NCBI RefSeq assembly: GCF_030816015.1
Contig: NZ_JAUSXN010000001.1
Location: 1,364,001 to 1,428,000, forward strand
Direction of reading: 5' to 3'
DNA length: 64,000 bases
Source: Pedobacter sp. W3I1
Lineage (GTDB): Bacteria; Bacteroidota; Bacteroidia; Sphingobacteriales; Sphingobacteriaceae
Positions 53,541 to 61,301 of the stretch are shown piece by piece. The notes below the pieces were generated by a model. The model was not told the origin of the DNA and did not search any database. It was given only the letters and a program-made list of their open reading frames with translations. The translations under genes and the position numbers were made by a program. Every line of letters starts with the position of its first letter. Positions within the stretch are counted from its first letter, which is position 1.

Positions 53541-55211
53541 ATGAAAACTAATTTAAAATATATTTTATTGCTTGCGCTTGCGGGATTTACATTTTCCTGT
53601 ACAAAGCTTGATGAAAACGCTTACGATCAAATCCCAGCTGATAAATTTTATACCAATAAAAATGAAGTATTATCTGCTGTTTTACGTCCTTATACCCATG
53701 CCAACGCCTGGGTTACACCGTCAGGACAGAATGGATGGTGGCGCATGGCCGAACTTTCTGCCGATCAACTTGCATGGCCCACTAAAGGCCCGCATGGAGA
53801 AGATGGCGGTCAGTGGAAAAGGTTACATTATCATACCTGGACGGTAGACGAAGATGGATATAACAATGCATGGAATTTAATGTACTGGGGTATGGGCTTA
53901 TGTAACAGTCCGATTCAAAATTTGGAAAGCAGAAGTATTAGCGAAATGGGGATTACCCAAGCGGAAAAAGATTCTTTTATTGCAGAATTGAAACTTCTGA
54001 GGGCATTTCACTATTTGAAACTGATGGATTTATGGGGGAATATTCCAATTAGTACCACGGTACCTGTTGGTAGTGTACCCACGAGCGATTACCCGGCAAC
54101 ATCAAGCAGACAACAGGTTTTTGCTTTTGTTGAAAAAGAAATAAAAGAAAATATCGATAAGGCGCCTAAACTCTCGAGGCAGATGTTAGGCCGGATGTCT
54201 CAGGCAGGGGGCTATGCGATGCTCGTGGATCTCTATTTAAATGCTGAAGCCTGGACCGGAACTGCCCGTTGGGATGATTGTATTGCTGCGGCAGATAAGC
54301 TAATCAACGGTGAGGCTGGTGGTCAAAACGGAGCTATGGCCTTGGATCCAAATATTTTAGATCAATTTAAGAATACCAACGATTTATCGAAGGAAGTTAT
54401 CTTTTCGGTGGCTTACGATTATAAAAGAGCCAATTTTGAACCAGCTTTTGCTGCAGATTTTTTTCACTTCGCCCAAAAAGATATCTATGGTGGTGGCCGA
54501 AATGGTAACGATGGGGTGGTTGTGATTCCTGGTGTTTATAACACTTTTAAGAATGAAGATTTAAGAAAAAAAGAATGGTTACTTATTGGTCCTCAGTTTA
54601 AATTTTCTAATCCAAAGCAACCTGTAGAGGGAACGGTAGAATATGCTGGTAAACCCCTTGTTTTTGTTGATAATATTCAAAAGAACTCAAAAAATTCAAC
54701 TGTTTCTACAATGAGCGAAGGTGAAGAAAATAGTGGTGTTCGTTTTAATAAATATAGGTTGGGTAATTCAATTGCTGGTTTTGTAGTTAACGGTGCAGAT
54801 ACTGTTGCCGTTCAGCCCGATCCGAATTATAACAATACCGATTGGAACATTTACCGCCTTACCTGGATTTATTTTGCCAAAGCAGAAGCAATCATGCGTA
54901 AAAATGGTGGTGTTGCAACTGCCGATGCTGTAGCATTAATCAATACCTGTAAAAAGAGGGCATATACTGAAGCTACCTGGCCATCTCATGAGTATACAAC
55001 TGCTTCATTATCTTTAGATGAACTGTTGGCCGAAAGGGGAAGAGAATTTATTTTCGAAGGATTTAGAAGAGACGATCTGATCCGTTTCGGCAAATTTACT
55101 ACAGCTGAGTGGTGGGACCATAGACCATCCTCAGCTTTTAGGAATTTATATCCGATTCCACAAAGACAGAGAGACTTAAATACGAAACTCACCCAAAACC
55201 CCGGATATTAA
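53541..55211 (+). CDS. SusD/RagB-like outer-membrane lipoprotein
   Basis: The ATG at 53541 starts MKTNLKYILLLALAGFTFSCTK, with a lipobox ending at Cys20. The frame's TTG at 53520 lies inside the upstream gene and is rejected. The 556-residue protein shows the SusD pattern: ELKLLRAFHYLKLMDLWGN, AGGYAMLVDLYLNAEAW, TWIYFAKAEAIMRKN, ERGREFIFEGFRRDDLIRFG and the terminal YPIPQRQRDLNTKLTQNPGY. It binds substrate at the surface and closes over SusC. Followed by a terminator, then the lacI-type gene. Confidence 0.94.
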   Translation: MKTNLKYILLLALAGFTFSCTKLDENAYDQIPADKFYTNKNEVLSAVLRPYTHANAWVTPSGQNGWWRMAELSADQLAWPTKGPHGEDGGQWKRLHYHTWTVDEDGYNNAWNLMYWGMGLCNSPIQNLESRSISEMGITQAEKDSFIAELKLLRAFHYLKLMDLWGNIPISTTVPVGSVPTSDYPATSSRQQVFAFVEKEIKENIDKAPKLSRQMLGRMSQAGGYAMLVDLYLNAEAWTGTARWDDCIAAADKLINGEAGGQNGAMALDPNILDQFKNTNDLSKEVIFSVAYDYKRANFEPAFAADFFHFAQKDIYGGGRNGNDGVVVIPGVYNTFKNEDLRKKEWLLIGPQFKFSNPKQPVEGTVEYAGKPLVFVDNIQKNSKNSTVSTMSEGEENSGVRFNKYRLGNSIAGFVVNGADTVAVQPDPNYNNTDWNIYRLTWIYFAKAEAIMRKNGGVATADAVALINTCKKRAYTEATWPSHEYTTASLSLDELLAERGREFIFEGFRRDDLIRFGKFTTAEWWDHRPSSAFRNLYPIPQRQRDLNTKLTQNPGY

Positions 55212-55218
55212 TTTTGAT

Positions 55219-55254
55219 ACAAAAGGCGCTTCAAATAGCGCCTTTTGTTGTTTT
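55219..55254 (+). terminator. Rho-independent terminator after the susCD pair
   Basis: ACAAAAGGCGC and GCGCCTTTTGT form an 11-bp perfect stem with an 8-base loop, followed by TGTTTT. It separates the susCD transcript from the regulator gene. Confidence 0.92.
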
Positions 55255-55296
55255 AAGCCTTCATATTTAGGCTGTGCCGCCCTTTCACAAGCGTTT

Positions 55297-55310
55297 CTAA
55301 AACGATTAAC
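55297..55310. promoter_or_regulatory. Candidate LacI-family operator upstream of the regulator gene
   Basis: CTAAAACGATTAAC shares the half site TAAAACG with the perfect palindrome at 56481. It lies about 60 bases upstream of a good -7 element. Autoregulation is an inference. Confidence 0.35.
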
Positions 55311-55370
55311 ATAAAAAATGTTAAATTGCGTTTCTATAATATGCAAAATTTAAAAGCTGCAATTTTTATT

Positions 55371-55378
55371 TAGCTTTG
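55371..55378 (+). promoter_or_regulatory. -7 element (TAGCTTTG) of the LacI-type regulator gene
   Basis: TAGCTTTG fits TAnnTTTG exactly and lies 30 bases before the ATG. I do not see a good TTG at the -33 position. Confidence 0.45.
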
Positions 55379-55408
55379 AATTGATTAACTTAAAAGAAAT
55401 CCAACCAA

Positions 55409-56413
55409 ATGAAATCGCTTTCTATCAAAGATATAGCCGTAAAAGCAAATGTATCCATTACCACAGTTTCGTTCATTATTAACGGTAAAGCAAAAGAGAA
55501 ATCGATAAGCGAAGCAGTAATAGAGAAAGTAGAAAAAATTATCGAAGAAAGCGGTTATAAGCCTAATCAGATTGCAAGAAGTTTAAGAACCGGTAACTCC
55601 AATATTATTGGTCTAATTATCGAAGATATTTCCAATTCATTCTTCTCCAGGATTGCAAGGTTAATCGAAGATAAAGCTTATAAAAGAGGATATAAAATCA
55701 TTTATTCCAGCACAGAAAACAGTATCGAAAAAGCGAAGGAACTGATTAACATGTTCAAATCGCGAAAAGTTGATGCCTATATCATCTCTCCCATAAAAGG
55801 AATAGAAGAGGATATTCAGATGCTTCTTGATGATGGAAACCCGGTAATCCTGTTTGATAGAAATTTGCCGGACATTAATACCAGCTACGTTGGCGCCGAT
55901 CATTTTAATGCTTCATACCAATCCATACAGAGTTTTATCGATCAAGGTAAAAAGAATATTGCCTTGGTTACCACTGATATAAATGTGGAACAAATTATTG
56001 AGCGATACGATGGTTATAAAAAAGCATTAGAGGATAACGGAATCAAATATGATGACAGCCTGGTTTTAAAGATTCATTTTAATCAGGAAGAGAGCGAGAC
56101 CATTGCTCAGATTAAAGAACTCTTAGAAAATAAACAAATCGATGCAGTATTATTTGCAACCAATTATTTGGCAATTAGTGGCTTAAAAGTGTTAAAAAAG
56201 ATCAATAAGAAAATAGGCGACGACTTTGCTGTTATTGCCTACGATGATCATGAAGCTTTTGAACTGCATACGCCTGGTATCTCAACGGTTCAACAACCAC
56301 TCGAAGAAATTGCAGAAAATGTAATTAAGCTAATTCTTAAACAATTGTCGACCAAAACTAAACCGGAGAAACAGGAAATCATTATTCCGGCTAAATTAAT
56401 TATAAGGGATTAA
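55409..56413 (+). CDS. LacI family transcriptional regulator
   Basis: The 334-residue protein has an N-terminal helix-turn-helix and hinge (SIKDIAVKANVSITTVSFIINGK, residues 4-26; NQIARSLRTGNSNIIGL, 52-68) and a periplasmic-binding-protein-like sensor domain (about 62-330). It is a one-component regulator that binds a small sugar or sugar phosphate and controls the neighbouring locus. It sits between susCD and the enzyme genes in the same direction. Perfect or near-perfect TAAAACG-centred palindromes lie on either side of it. Confidence 0.93.
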   Translation: MKSLSIKDIAVKANVSITTVSFIINGKAKEKSISEAVIEKVEKIIEESGYKPNQIARSLRTGNSNIIGLIIEDISNSFFSRIARLIEDKAYKRGYKIIYSSTENSIEKAKELINMFKSRKVDAYIISPIKGIEEDIQMLLDDGNPVILFDRNLPDINTSYVGADHFNASYQSIQSFIDQGKKNIALVTTDINVEQIIERYDGYKKALEDNGIKYDDSLVLKIHFNQEESETIAQIKELLENKQIDAVLFATNYLAISGLKVLKKINKKIGDDFAVIAYDDHEAFELHTPGISTVQQPLEEIAENVIKLILKQLSTKTKPEKQEIIIPAKLIIRD

Positions 56414-56480
56414 AAGCTGGTAACTTAAATGTTACATTAAGCTGTTTTAATATGATTTTTATTTCTCTAATATTGAATTA

Positions 56481-56494
56481 GTAAAACGTTTTAC
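56481..56494. promoter_or_regulatory. Perfect palindromic LacI-type operator candidate
   Basis: GTAAAACGTTTTAC is perfectly palindromic with the central CG typical for LacI-family operators. It lies 130 bases upstream of the DUF4965 gene, directly downstream of the regulator gene. Confidence 0.65.
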
Positions 56495-56587
56495 TTTAAT
56501 CGGCGCCAAGCAGTAGTAATCCTTAATCTAGCGGTCATTTTAACAATTTTTTGTTTTCCGGAACAAAGAATTGTCTGACAGGTTTAA

Positions 56588-56601
56588 GTAAAACGATTTA
56601 T
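56588..56601. promoter_or_regulatory. Second, degenerate operator copy before the DUF4965 gene
   Basis: GTAAAACGATTTAT keeps the left half site of the 56481 palindrome. It is 22 bases upstream of the start codon at 56624, where a bound repressor would block elongation or a nearby promoter. Confidence 0.4.
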
Positions 56602-56623
56602 GAATGAAACCAAATATTAATTT

Positions 56624-59068
56624 ATGAGAAACTTTTCCTTAGTAGCGCTTTGTCTTTTTTTTAATTTAATTACAAAAGCTCAGGATAAGGCACCTGCCTA
56701 TCCGTTAATTACGCACGATGCTTATTTCAGTATTTGGTCTTTTGGTGATGGGCTTAATCAATCGGTAACTAAACATTGGACAGGGAAGGAGCAATCTTTG
56801 CTGGGTATTATTAAGGTAGATGGGAAATTTTACCGGTTTTTAGGCGAAGAAAGCAAAACCTTTAAAGAAATACTCCCAACTGCTGATGCATTAAAATACC
56901 AGGCTAGTTACAGTTTCGATAAACCTGAAGCGGGCTGGGAAAATAACAGTTACAATGATAATGCCTGGAAAAAAGCTGAAGCCCCTTTTGGAGACGATAA
57001 TTCTGCCAGGACAAAATGGAATAGCGACGATCTTTACTTTAGGAGAACCTTCGATATAGCCAATGTATCGGCTGCAAAAAAATACCTTAAACTCAATCAT
57101 GATGATAATGTAATTGTTTATTTAAACGGTAAAGTAATTTACAAAAAGAACGGATGGGTTTCTGATTATATCTACTTACCCATTGAGGATGGTATCTTAA
57201 AAACAGGAAAAAACGTATTGGCAATCCATTGTAAAAATACAGCAGGTGGCAGGCATTTAGATGCTGGAATTGTAGAAGAAGATGCACAGAATGTAAAAAT
57301 TGCTTCAGCTACCCAAACCCATGTAAGCATCGAGGCTACCACTACAAAATATACTTTTGCGGCAGGTAATATAGAATTGCAGGTGAGTTTTACTTCGCCA
57401 TTGTTGCTTAACGATATCAAATTAACCGCCAGACCAATCAGTTACATCAATTATGCTGTAAAATCAACAGATGGTAAGTCGCACGGCGTAGATATTTTCT
57501 TTGGTGCATCATCTAACCTGGCTGTAAATACGCCAAACCAAAGTGTTTCGGCATGGAAGAATTCGAAAAACAATCTCTCCATCTTAAAAATAGGAACCGT
57601 AGAGCAGCCGGTGTTAAAGAAACGGGGAGACGATTTGCGTATTGATTGGGGCTACTTATATGTTGCCGTTCCTGCCAGGTTTAATGCCACTCAATTTATA
57701 GCTACGCAAAACGAAAGCTTAAAAAGTTTCGTCGATTCCAAATACCCTACACAAGCACAGGTTTTAAATTCGAAAAACCTGAACCTAAGCAGTATTATTC
57801 CTTTCGGTTCGGTTTCTTCAACCCCGGTAGATAAGTATATGATGTTGGGTTATGATGACCTAAAATCGGTTGAATACTTTGGCGAAAAGCTGCCACCAGT
57901 TTGGAGACTTTCGGGTAGTCAACAGTTTGAAGATCAATTGGCCGAGGCCAATGCTCAATACCCTTTGTTAAAAACTAAGTGCGCCACTTTCGATGCTAAA
58001 TTATATGCCGACGCAGAAAAAGCAGGGGGAAAAGAATATGCTGATATGTGTAAATTAGCTTATAGACAAGCTATTGCAGCGCACAAAATCGTATACGCTC
58101 CTAATGGAGATATCCTGTTCCTATCAAAAGAAAATTTTAGTAATGGATCAATCAATACGGTAGATGTAACTTATCCATCAGCGCCACAATTTTTAGTTTA
58201 CAATCCTGAATTGTTAAAAGGAATGTTGAATGGTATTTTCTATTATTCAGAAAGCGGAAAATGGAAGAAACCGTTTGCAGCACACGATTTAGGTACTTAT
58301 CCATTAGCAAACGGCCAAACCTATGGTGAAGATATGCCTGTAGAAGAGGCTGGAAATATGATCATATTAACTGCTGCAATTACCAGGGCAGAAGGTAATG
58401 CAAAATATGCCGAGAAACATTGGGAGGTAATGTCGGTATGGGCTAATTATTTATTAAGGGAAGGATTTGATCCTGCAAACCAGCTTTGTACCGATGATTT
58501 TGCCGGTCATTTAGCCCGTAATGCAAATTTATCGGTAAAGGCGATTGTGGCATTGGGTGCCTATGCACAAATGGCACAGCAACTGGGTAAAACCGATGTA
58601 GCAACCAAATATAGATCTGCTGCTTTGCAAATGGCACAGAATTGGATGAAAATGGCCGATGATGGTGACCATTATGCCTTAACCTTCAATGATAAAAATA
58701 CCTGGAGCCAGAAATATAATTTGGTTTGGGATAAACTTTTAAAACTGAATCTTTTTCCAAAAGAGGTTTATAAAAAGGAGATTAACTTTTATTTAACCAA
58801 ACAAAAAGATTTCGGATTACCATTGGATAGTCGTAGAACTTACACCAAATCTGACTGGATTATGTGGACTGCTACTTTGGCCGATAACGAAGTCGATTTT
58901 CAAAAATTTATCAGTCCGATATACCGTTTTGCTACCGAAACAGAAAGTAAAGTGCCGTTGAGCGACTGGCATGAAACCACCAATGGAAAAATGACAGGTT
59001 TTCAGGCGAGAAGTGTTGTTGGTGGTTATTTTATCAAAATGTTAGCCGATAAATGGAATATTAAATAG
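56624..59068 (+). CDS. Exported glutaminase A-like protein (DUF4964/DUF5127/DUF4965/DUF1793) with inserted jelly-roll domain
   Basis: The 814-residue protein has a signal peptide (1-19, ending TKAQ). It then follows the DUF4964 pattern (PAYPLITHDAYFSIWSFGDGLN) and an inserted segment (about 88-220: GWENNSYNDNAWKKAEAPFGD, VIVYLNGKVIYKKNGW, GKNVLAIHCKN) resembling the sugar-binding jelly roll of GH2-type enzymes. DUF5127 and the alpha/alpha-toroid C-terminal region come next (about 460-810: YADMCKLAYRQAIAAHKIVY, GTYPLANGQTYGEDMPVEEAGNM, CTDDFAGHLARNANLSVKA). Fungal relatives include glutaminase A, but in Bacteroidota PULs such genes accompany glycan degradation, so a glycosidase-type activity should be considered. 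Followed by the unknown gene after 33 bases. Confidence 0.85.
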   Translation: MRNFSLVALCLFFNLITKAQDKAPAYPLITHDAYFSIWSFGDGLNQSVTKHWTGKEQSLLGIIKVDGKFYRFLGEESKTFKEILPTADALKYQASYSFDKPEAGWENNSYNDNAWKKAEAPFGDDNSARTKWNSDDLYFRRTFDIANVSAAKKYLKLNHDDNVIVYLNGKVIYKKNGWVSDYIYLPIEDGILKTGKNVLAIHCKNTAGGRHLDAGIVEEDAQNVKIASATQTHVSIEATTTKYTFAAGNIELQVSFTSPLLLNDIKLTARPISYINYAVKSTDGKSHGVDIFFGASSNLAVNTPNQSVSAWKNSKNNLSILKIGTVEQPVLKKRGDDLRIDWGYLYVAVPARFNATQFIATQNESLKSFVDSKYPTQAQVLNSKNLNLSSIIPFGSVSSTPVDKYMMLGYDDLKSVEYFGEKLPPVWRLSGSQQFEDQLAEANAQYPLLKTKCATFDAKLYADAEKAGGKEYADMCKLAYRQAIAAHKIVYAPNGDILFLSKENFSNGSINTVDVTYPSAPQFLVYNPELLKGMLNGIFYYSESGKWKKPFAAHDLGTYPLANGQTYGEDMPVEEAGNMIILTAAITRAEGNAKYAEKHWEVMSVWANYLLREGFDPANQLCTDDFAGHLARNANLSVKAIVALGAYAQMAQQLGKTDVATKYRSAALQMAQNWMKMADDGDHYALTFNDKNTWSQKYNLVWDKLLKLNLFPKEVYKKEINFYLTKQKDFGLPLDSRRTYTKSDWIMWTATLADNEVDFQKFISPIYRFATETESKVPLSDWHETTNGKMTGFQARSVVGGYFIKMLADKWNIK

Positions 59069-59101
59069 CCGTTGCAAGCATAAACCTTAAAGTATAAATA
59101 T

Positions 59102-61282
59102 ATGATCTTCTTTAAATCCTGTACATTAATTTCGTTATCCATTGTTACTTTTGCTTTGCATAACGATGTTTTTGCACAGGTAAAATCTAAAGAAAAAACT
59201 TCTTTCCAGGTTTCAGCACCCTGGAGTCCTGATTATGATGTGAGATCGGATATTGCAATGGTTTATGGCATAAATGATGGCAAGGTGAGTTTCGAAGAAC
59301 GTGTAAAAGGCTATCGGGATAAAGGGTATGAAGTTCAGTTTATGACGGGTATTGCCTGGGGGCAGTATCAAGATTATTTCCTGGGGGAGTGGGATGGAAA
59401 AAACCATTTAGATGAAGGCCAGGTCATGCAGAATGGCGAAACCATCTGGCATGGGAATAATGTTCCTTATACTGTTCCATCGGCAAGTTATCGGGCTTAT
59501 ATGAAAACCCATGTAAAAAGGGCAATTGACGCTGGTGTAAGTGCAATTTATCTGGAAGAACCTGAGTTTTGGGCAAGAGCAGGTTACGGTGAAGCTTTCA
59601 AAAAAGAATGGCAAAAATTTTATGGTACGCCCTGGATGCCCCAGCACGAATCGCCGGAAGCAACCTATCTGTCTTCAAAATTAAAATATCAGCTTTATTT
59701 TAATGCCTTAAAAGAGGTTTTTAGCTATGTTAAAAGTTATAGTTTAAGCAAGGGCAAACGCGTTAAATGTTACGTGCCCACCCATTCCTTACTCAATTAT
59801 TCTTCCTGGCACATTGTAAGTCCCGAAGCCAGTTTAGCTAATCTTGATGGCATGGATGGTTATATCGCTCAGGTATGGACAGGTACTTCACGTGAGCCTG
59901 TTTTCTACAATGGAAAAAGTAAAGAACGTGTTTTCGAAAACGCCTTTCTCGAATATGGATCGATGGTTTCGATGACCGCCCCAACAGGAAGAAAAATATT
60001 CTTTTTAACCGACCCGATAGAGGATAGGGCAAGATCATGGGACGATTACAAAGTGAATTATCAGGCCACTTTTACCGCAGAACTATTGTACCCTATGGTT
60101 GATAATTATGAGGTAATGCCATGGCCAAACCGCATTTATAAAGGTAAGTTTGTTGTAGAAGGCATGAAAGAAAAACAACCAATTTCGCCTGATTATGCCA
60201 CACAAATGCAGGTAATGGTGAATTCGCTCAACCAGATGCCCTTGTCTAAAAATAAATTGAACGGTAGTCAGGGGATAGGTGTTTTGCTATCAAACTCTTT
60301 AATGTTCCAGAATTTTCCAACACACCAGGGCTACAGCGATCCTTATCTTTCCAATACTTACGGCTTGGCTGTTCCATTATTAAAACATGGTATTCCGGTT
60401 GAAACAGTGCACATCGAAAACCTCGCCAATAAGAATACCTTGAAAGACATCAAGGTATTGATCATGAGTTATTCGAACATGAAACCTTTAAGTGCCGAAT
60501 ATCATGAGCTATTGACAAAATGGGTTAAAAGTGGGGGGGTACTTTTATATTTTGGAAGAGATAATGATCCTTTCCAAAACATTAAAGAGTGGTGGAATAC
60601 AAACGGAAATACATTCAGGGCTCCATCTGAACATCTTTTCGGTATGTTGGGAATAAACCCAACAACTACCGATTCGGCCTATAAAGTGGGTCATGGTAAA
60701 GTATATGTGGTCAGGAAAGATCCAAAAGAATTGGTCATGAAAGCCAATGGAGATACCGATTTCATCTCCACACTTAAAGCCGCTTACGAAACGGATGCAA
60801 AAGCTGGAGAACTAATCATCAAAAACAATTTTGTGTTAAACCGTGGGCCTTTTGTTATTGCCGCTGTAGTAGATGAAAGTCCAAGCAAAGAGCCATTAAA
60901 GCTATCTGGAAGTTATATCGATCTTTTCAATCCTGAATTGCCGATCTTAAACCAGAAAGTAATCGATCCAAAAACACAAGCCTATCTTTTCGACCTCAAT
61001 AAAATCGAAAATAAAAATAAACCACAGGTTTTAGCCGCCGCATCAAGAGTAACTGGTGAGATTATTGATCAAAATGGATACAGCTTTATCGCGAAGAGTC
61101 CGGCAAATACCAACAACATCATGCGCATTTTATTACCTGCAAAACCGGTAGCAATTACCGCAAAAACTAATGGGAAAAATTTAGTGCTCAGTAAAAATGA
61201 GTGGGATAACCAATCGAAAACACTGCTTTTGGGATTCGAAAATTATAGCGAGGGTGTAACCGTTAACATCAGCTTAAAATAA
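59102..61282 (+). CDS. Exported protein of unrecognised family, putative TIM barrel plus GATase-like domain
   Basis: The 726-residue product has a signal peptide (1-26, ending VFAQ). Residues about 45-360 look like a TIM barrel: beta-strand-like blocks IAMVYGIND, YEVQFMTGIAWGQYQ, GVSAIYLEEPEFWARAGYG (acidic residues E152, E153, E155), KGKRVKCYVPTHS, LDGMDGYIAQVWTG and RKIFFLTDP. Residues about 440-500 (VLIMSYSNMKPLSAEYHELL, KWVKSGGVLLYFGRDND) resemble the trimerisation (GATase-like) domain of GH42 beta-galactosidases. The C-terminal part is beta-rich. The layout suggests a glycoside hydrolase-like enzyme with the acidic EEPE cluster as catalytic candidate; no family can be named. It lies between the DUF4965 and GH92 genes in one operon, 33 and 19 bases from them. 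Confidence 0.7.
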   Translation: MIFFKSCTLISLSIVTFALHNDVFAQVKSKEKTSFQVSAPWSPDYDVRSDIAMVYGINDGKVSFEERVKGYRDKGYEVQFMTGIAWGQYQDYFLGEWDGKNHLDEGQVMQNGETIWHGNNVPYTVPSASYRAYMKTHVKRAIDAGVSAIYLEEPEFWARAGYGEAFKKEWQKFYGTPWMPQHESPEATYLSSKLKYQLYFNALKEVFSYVKSYSLSKGKRVKCYVPTHSLLNYSSWHIVSPEASLANLDGMDGYIAQVWTGTSREPVFYNGKSKERVFENAFLEYGSMVSMTAPTGRKIFFLTDPIEDRARSWDDYKVNYQATFTAELLYPMVDNYEVMPWPNRIYKGKFVVEGMKEKQPISPDYATQMQVMVNSLNQMPLSKNKLNGSQGIGVLLSNSLMFQNFPTHQGYSDPYLSNTYGLAVPLLKHGIPVETVHIENLANKNTLKDIKVLIMSYSNMKPLSAEYHELLTKWVKSGGVLLYFGRDNDPFQNIKEWWNTNGNTFRAPSEHLFGMLGINPTTTDSAYKVGHGKVYVVRKDPKELVMKANGDTDFISTLKAAYETDAKAGELIIKNNFVLNRGPFVIAAVVDESPSKEPLKLSGSYIDLFNPELPILNQKVIDPKTQAYLFDLNKIENKNKPQVLAAASRVTGEIIDQNGYSFIAKSPANTNNIMRILLPAKPVAITAKTNGKNLVLSKNEWDNQSKTLLLGFENYSEGVTVNISLK

Positions 61283-61301
61283 TAAACACAAACACACACA
61301 A

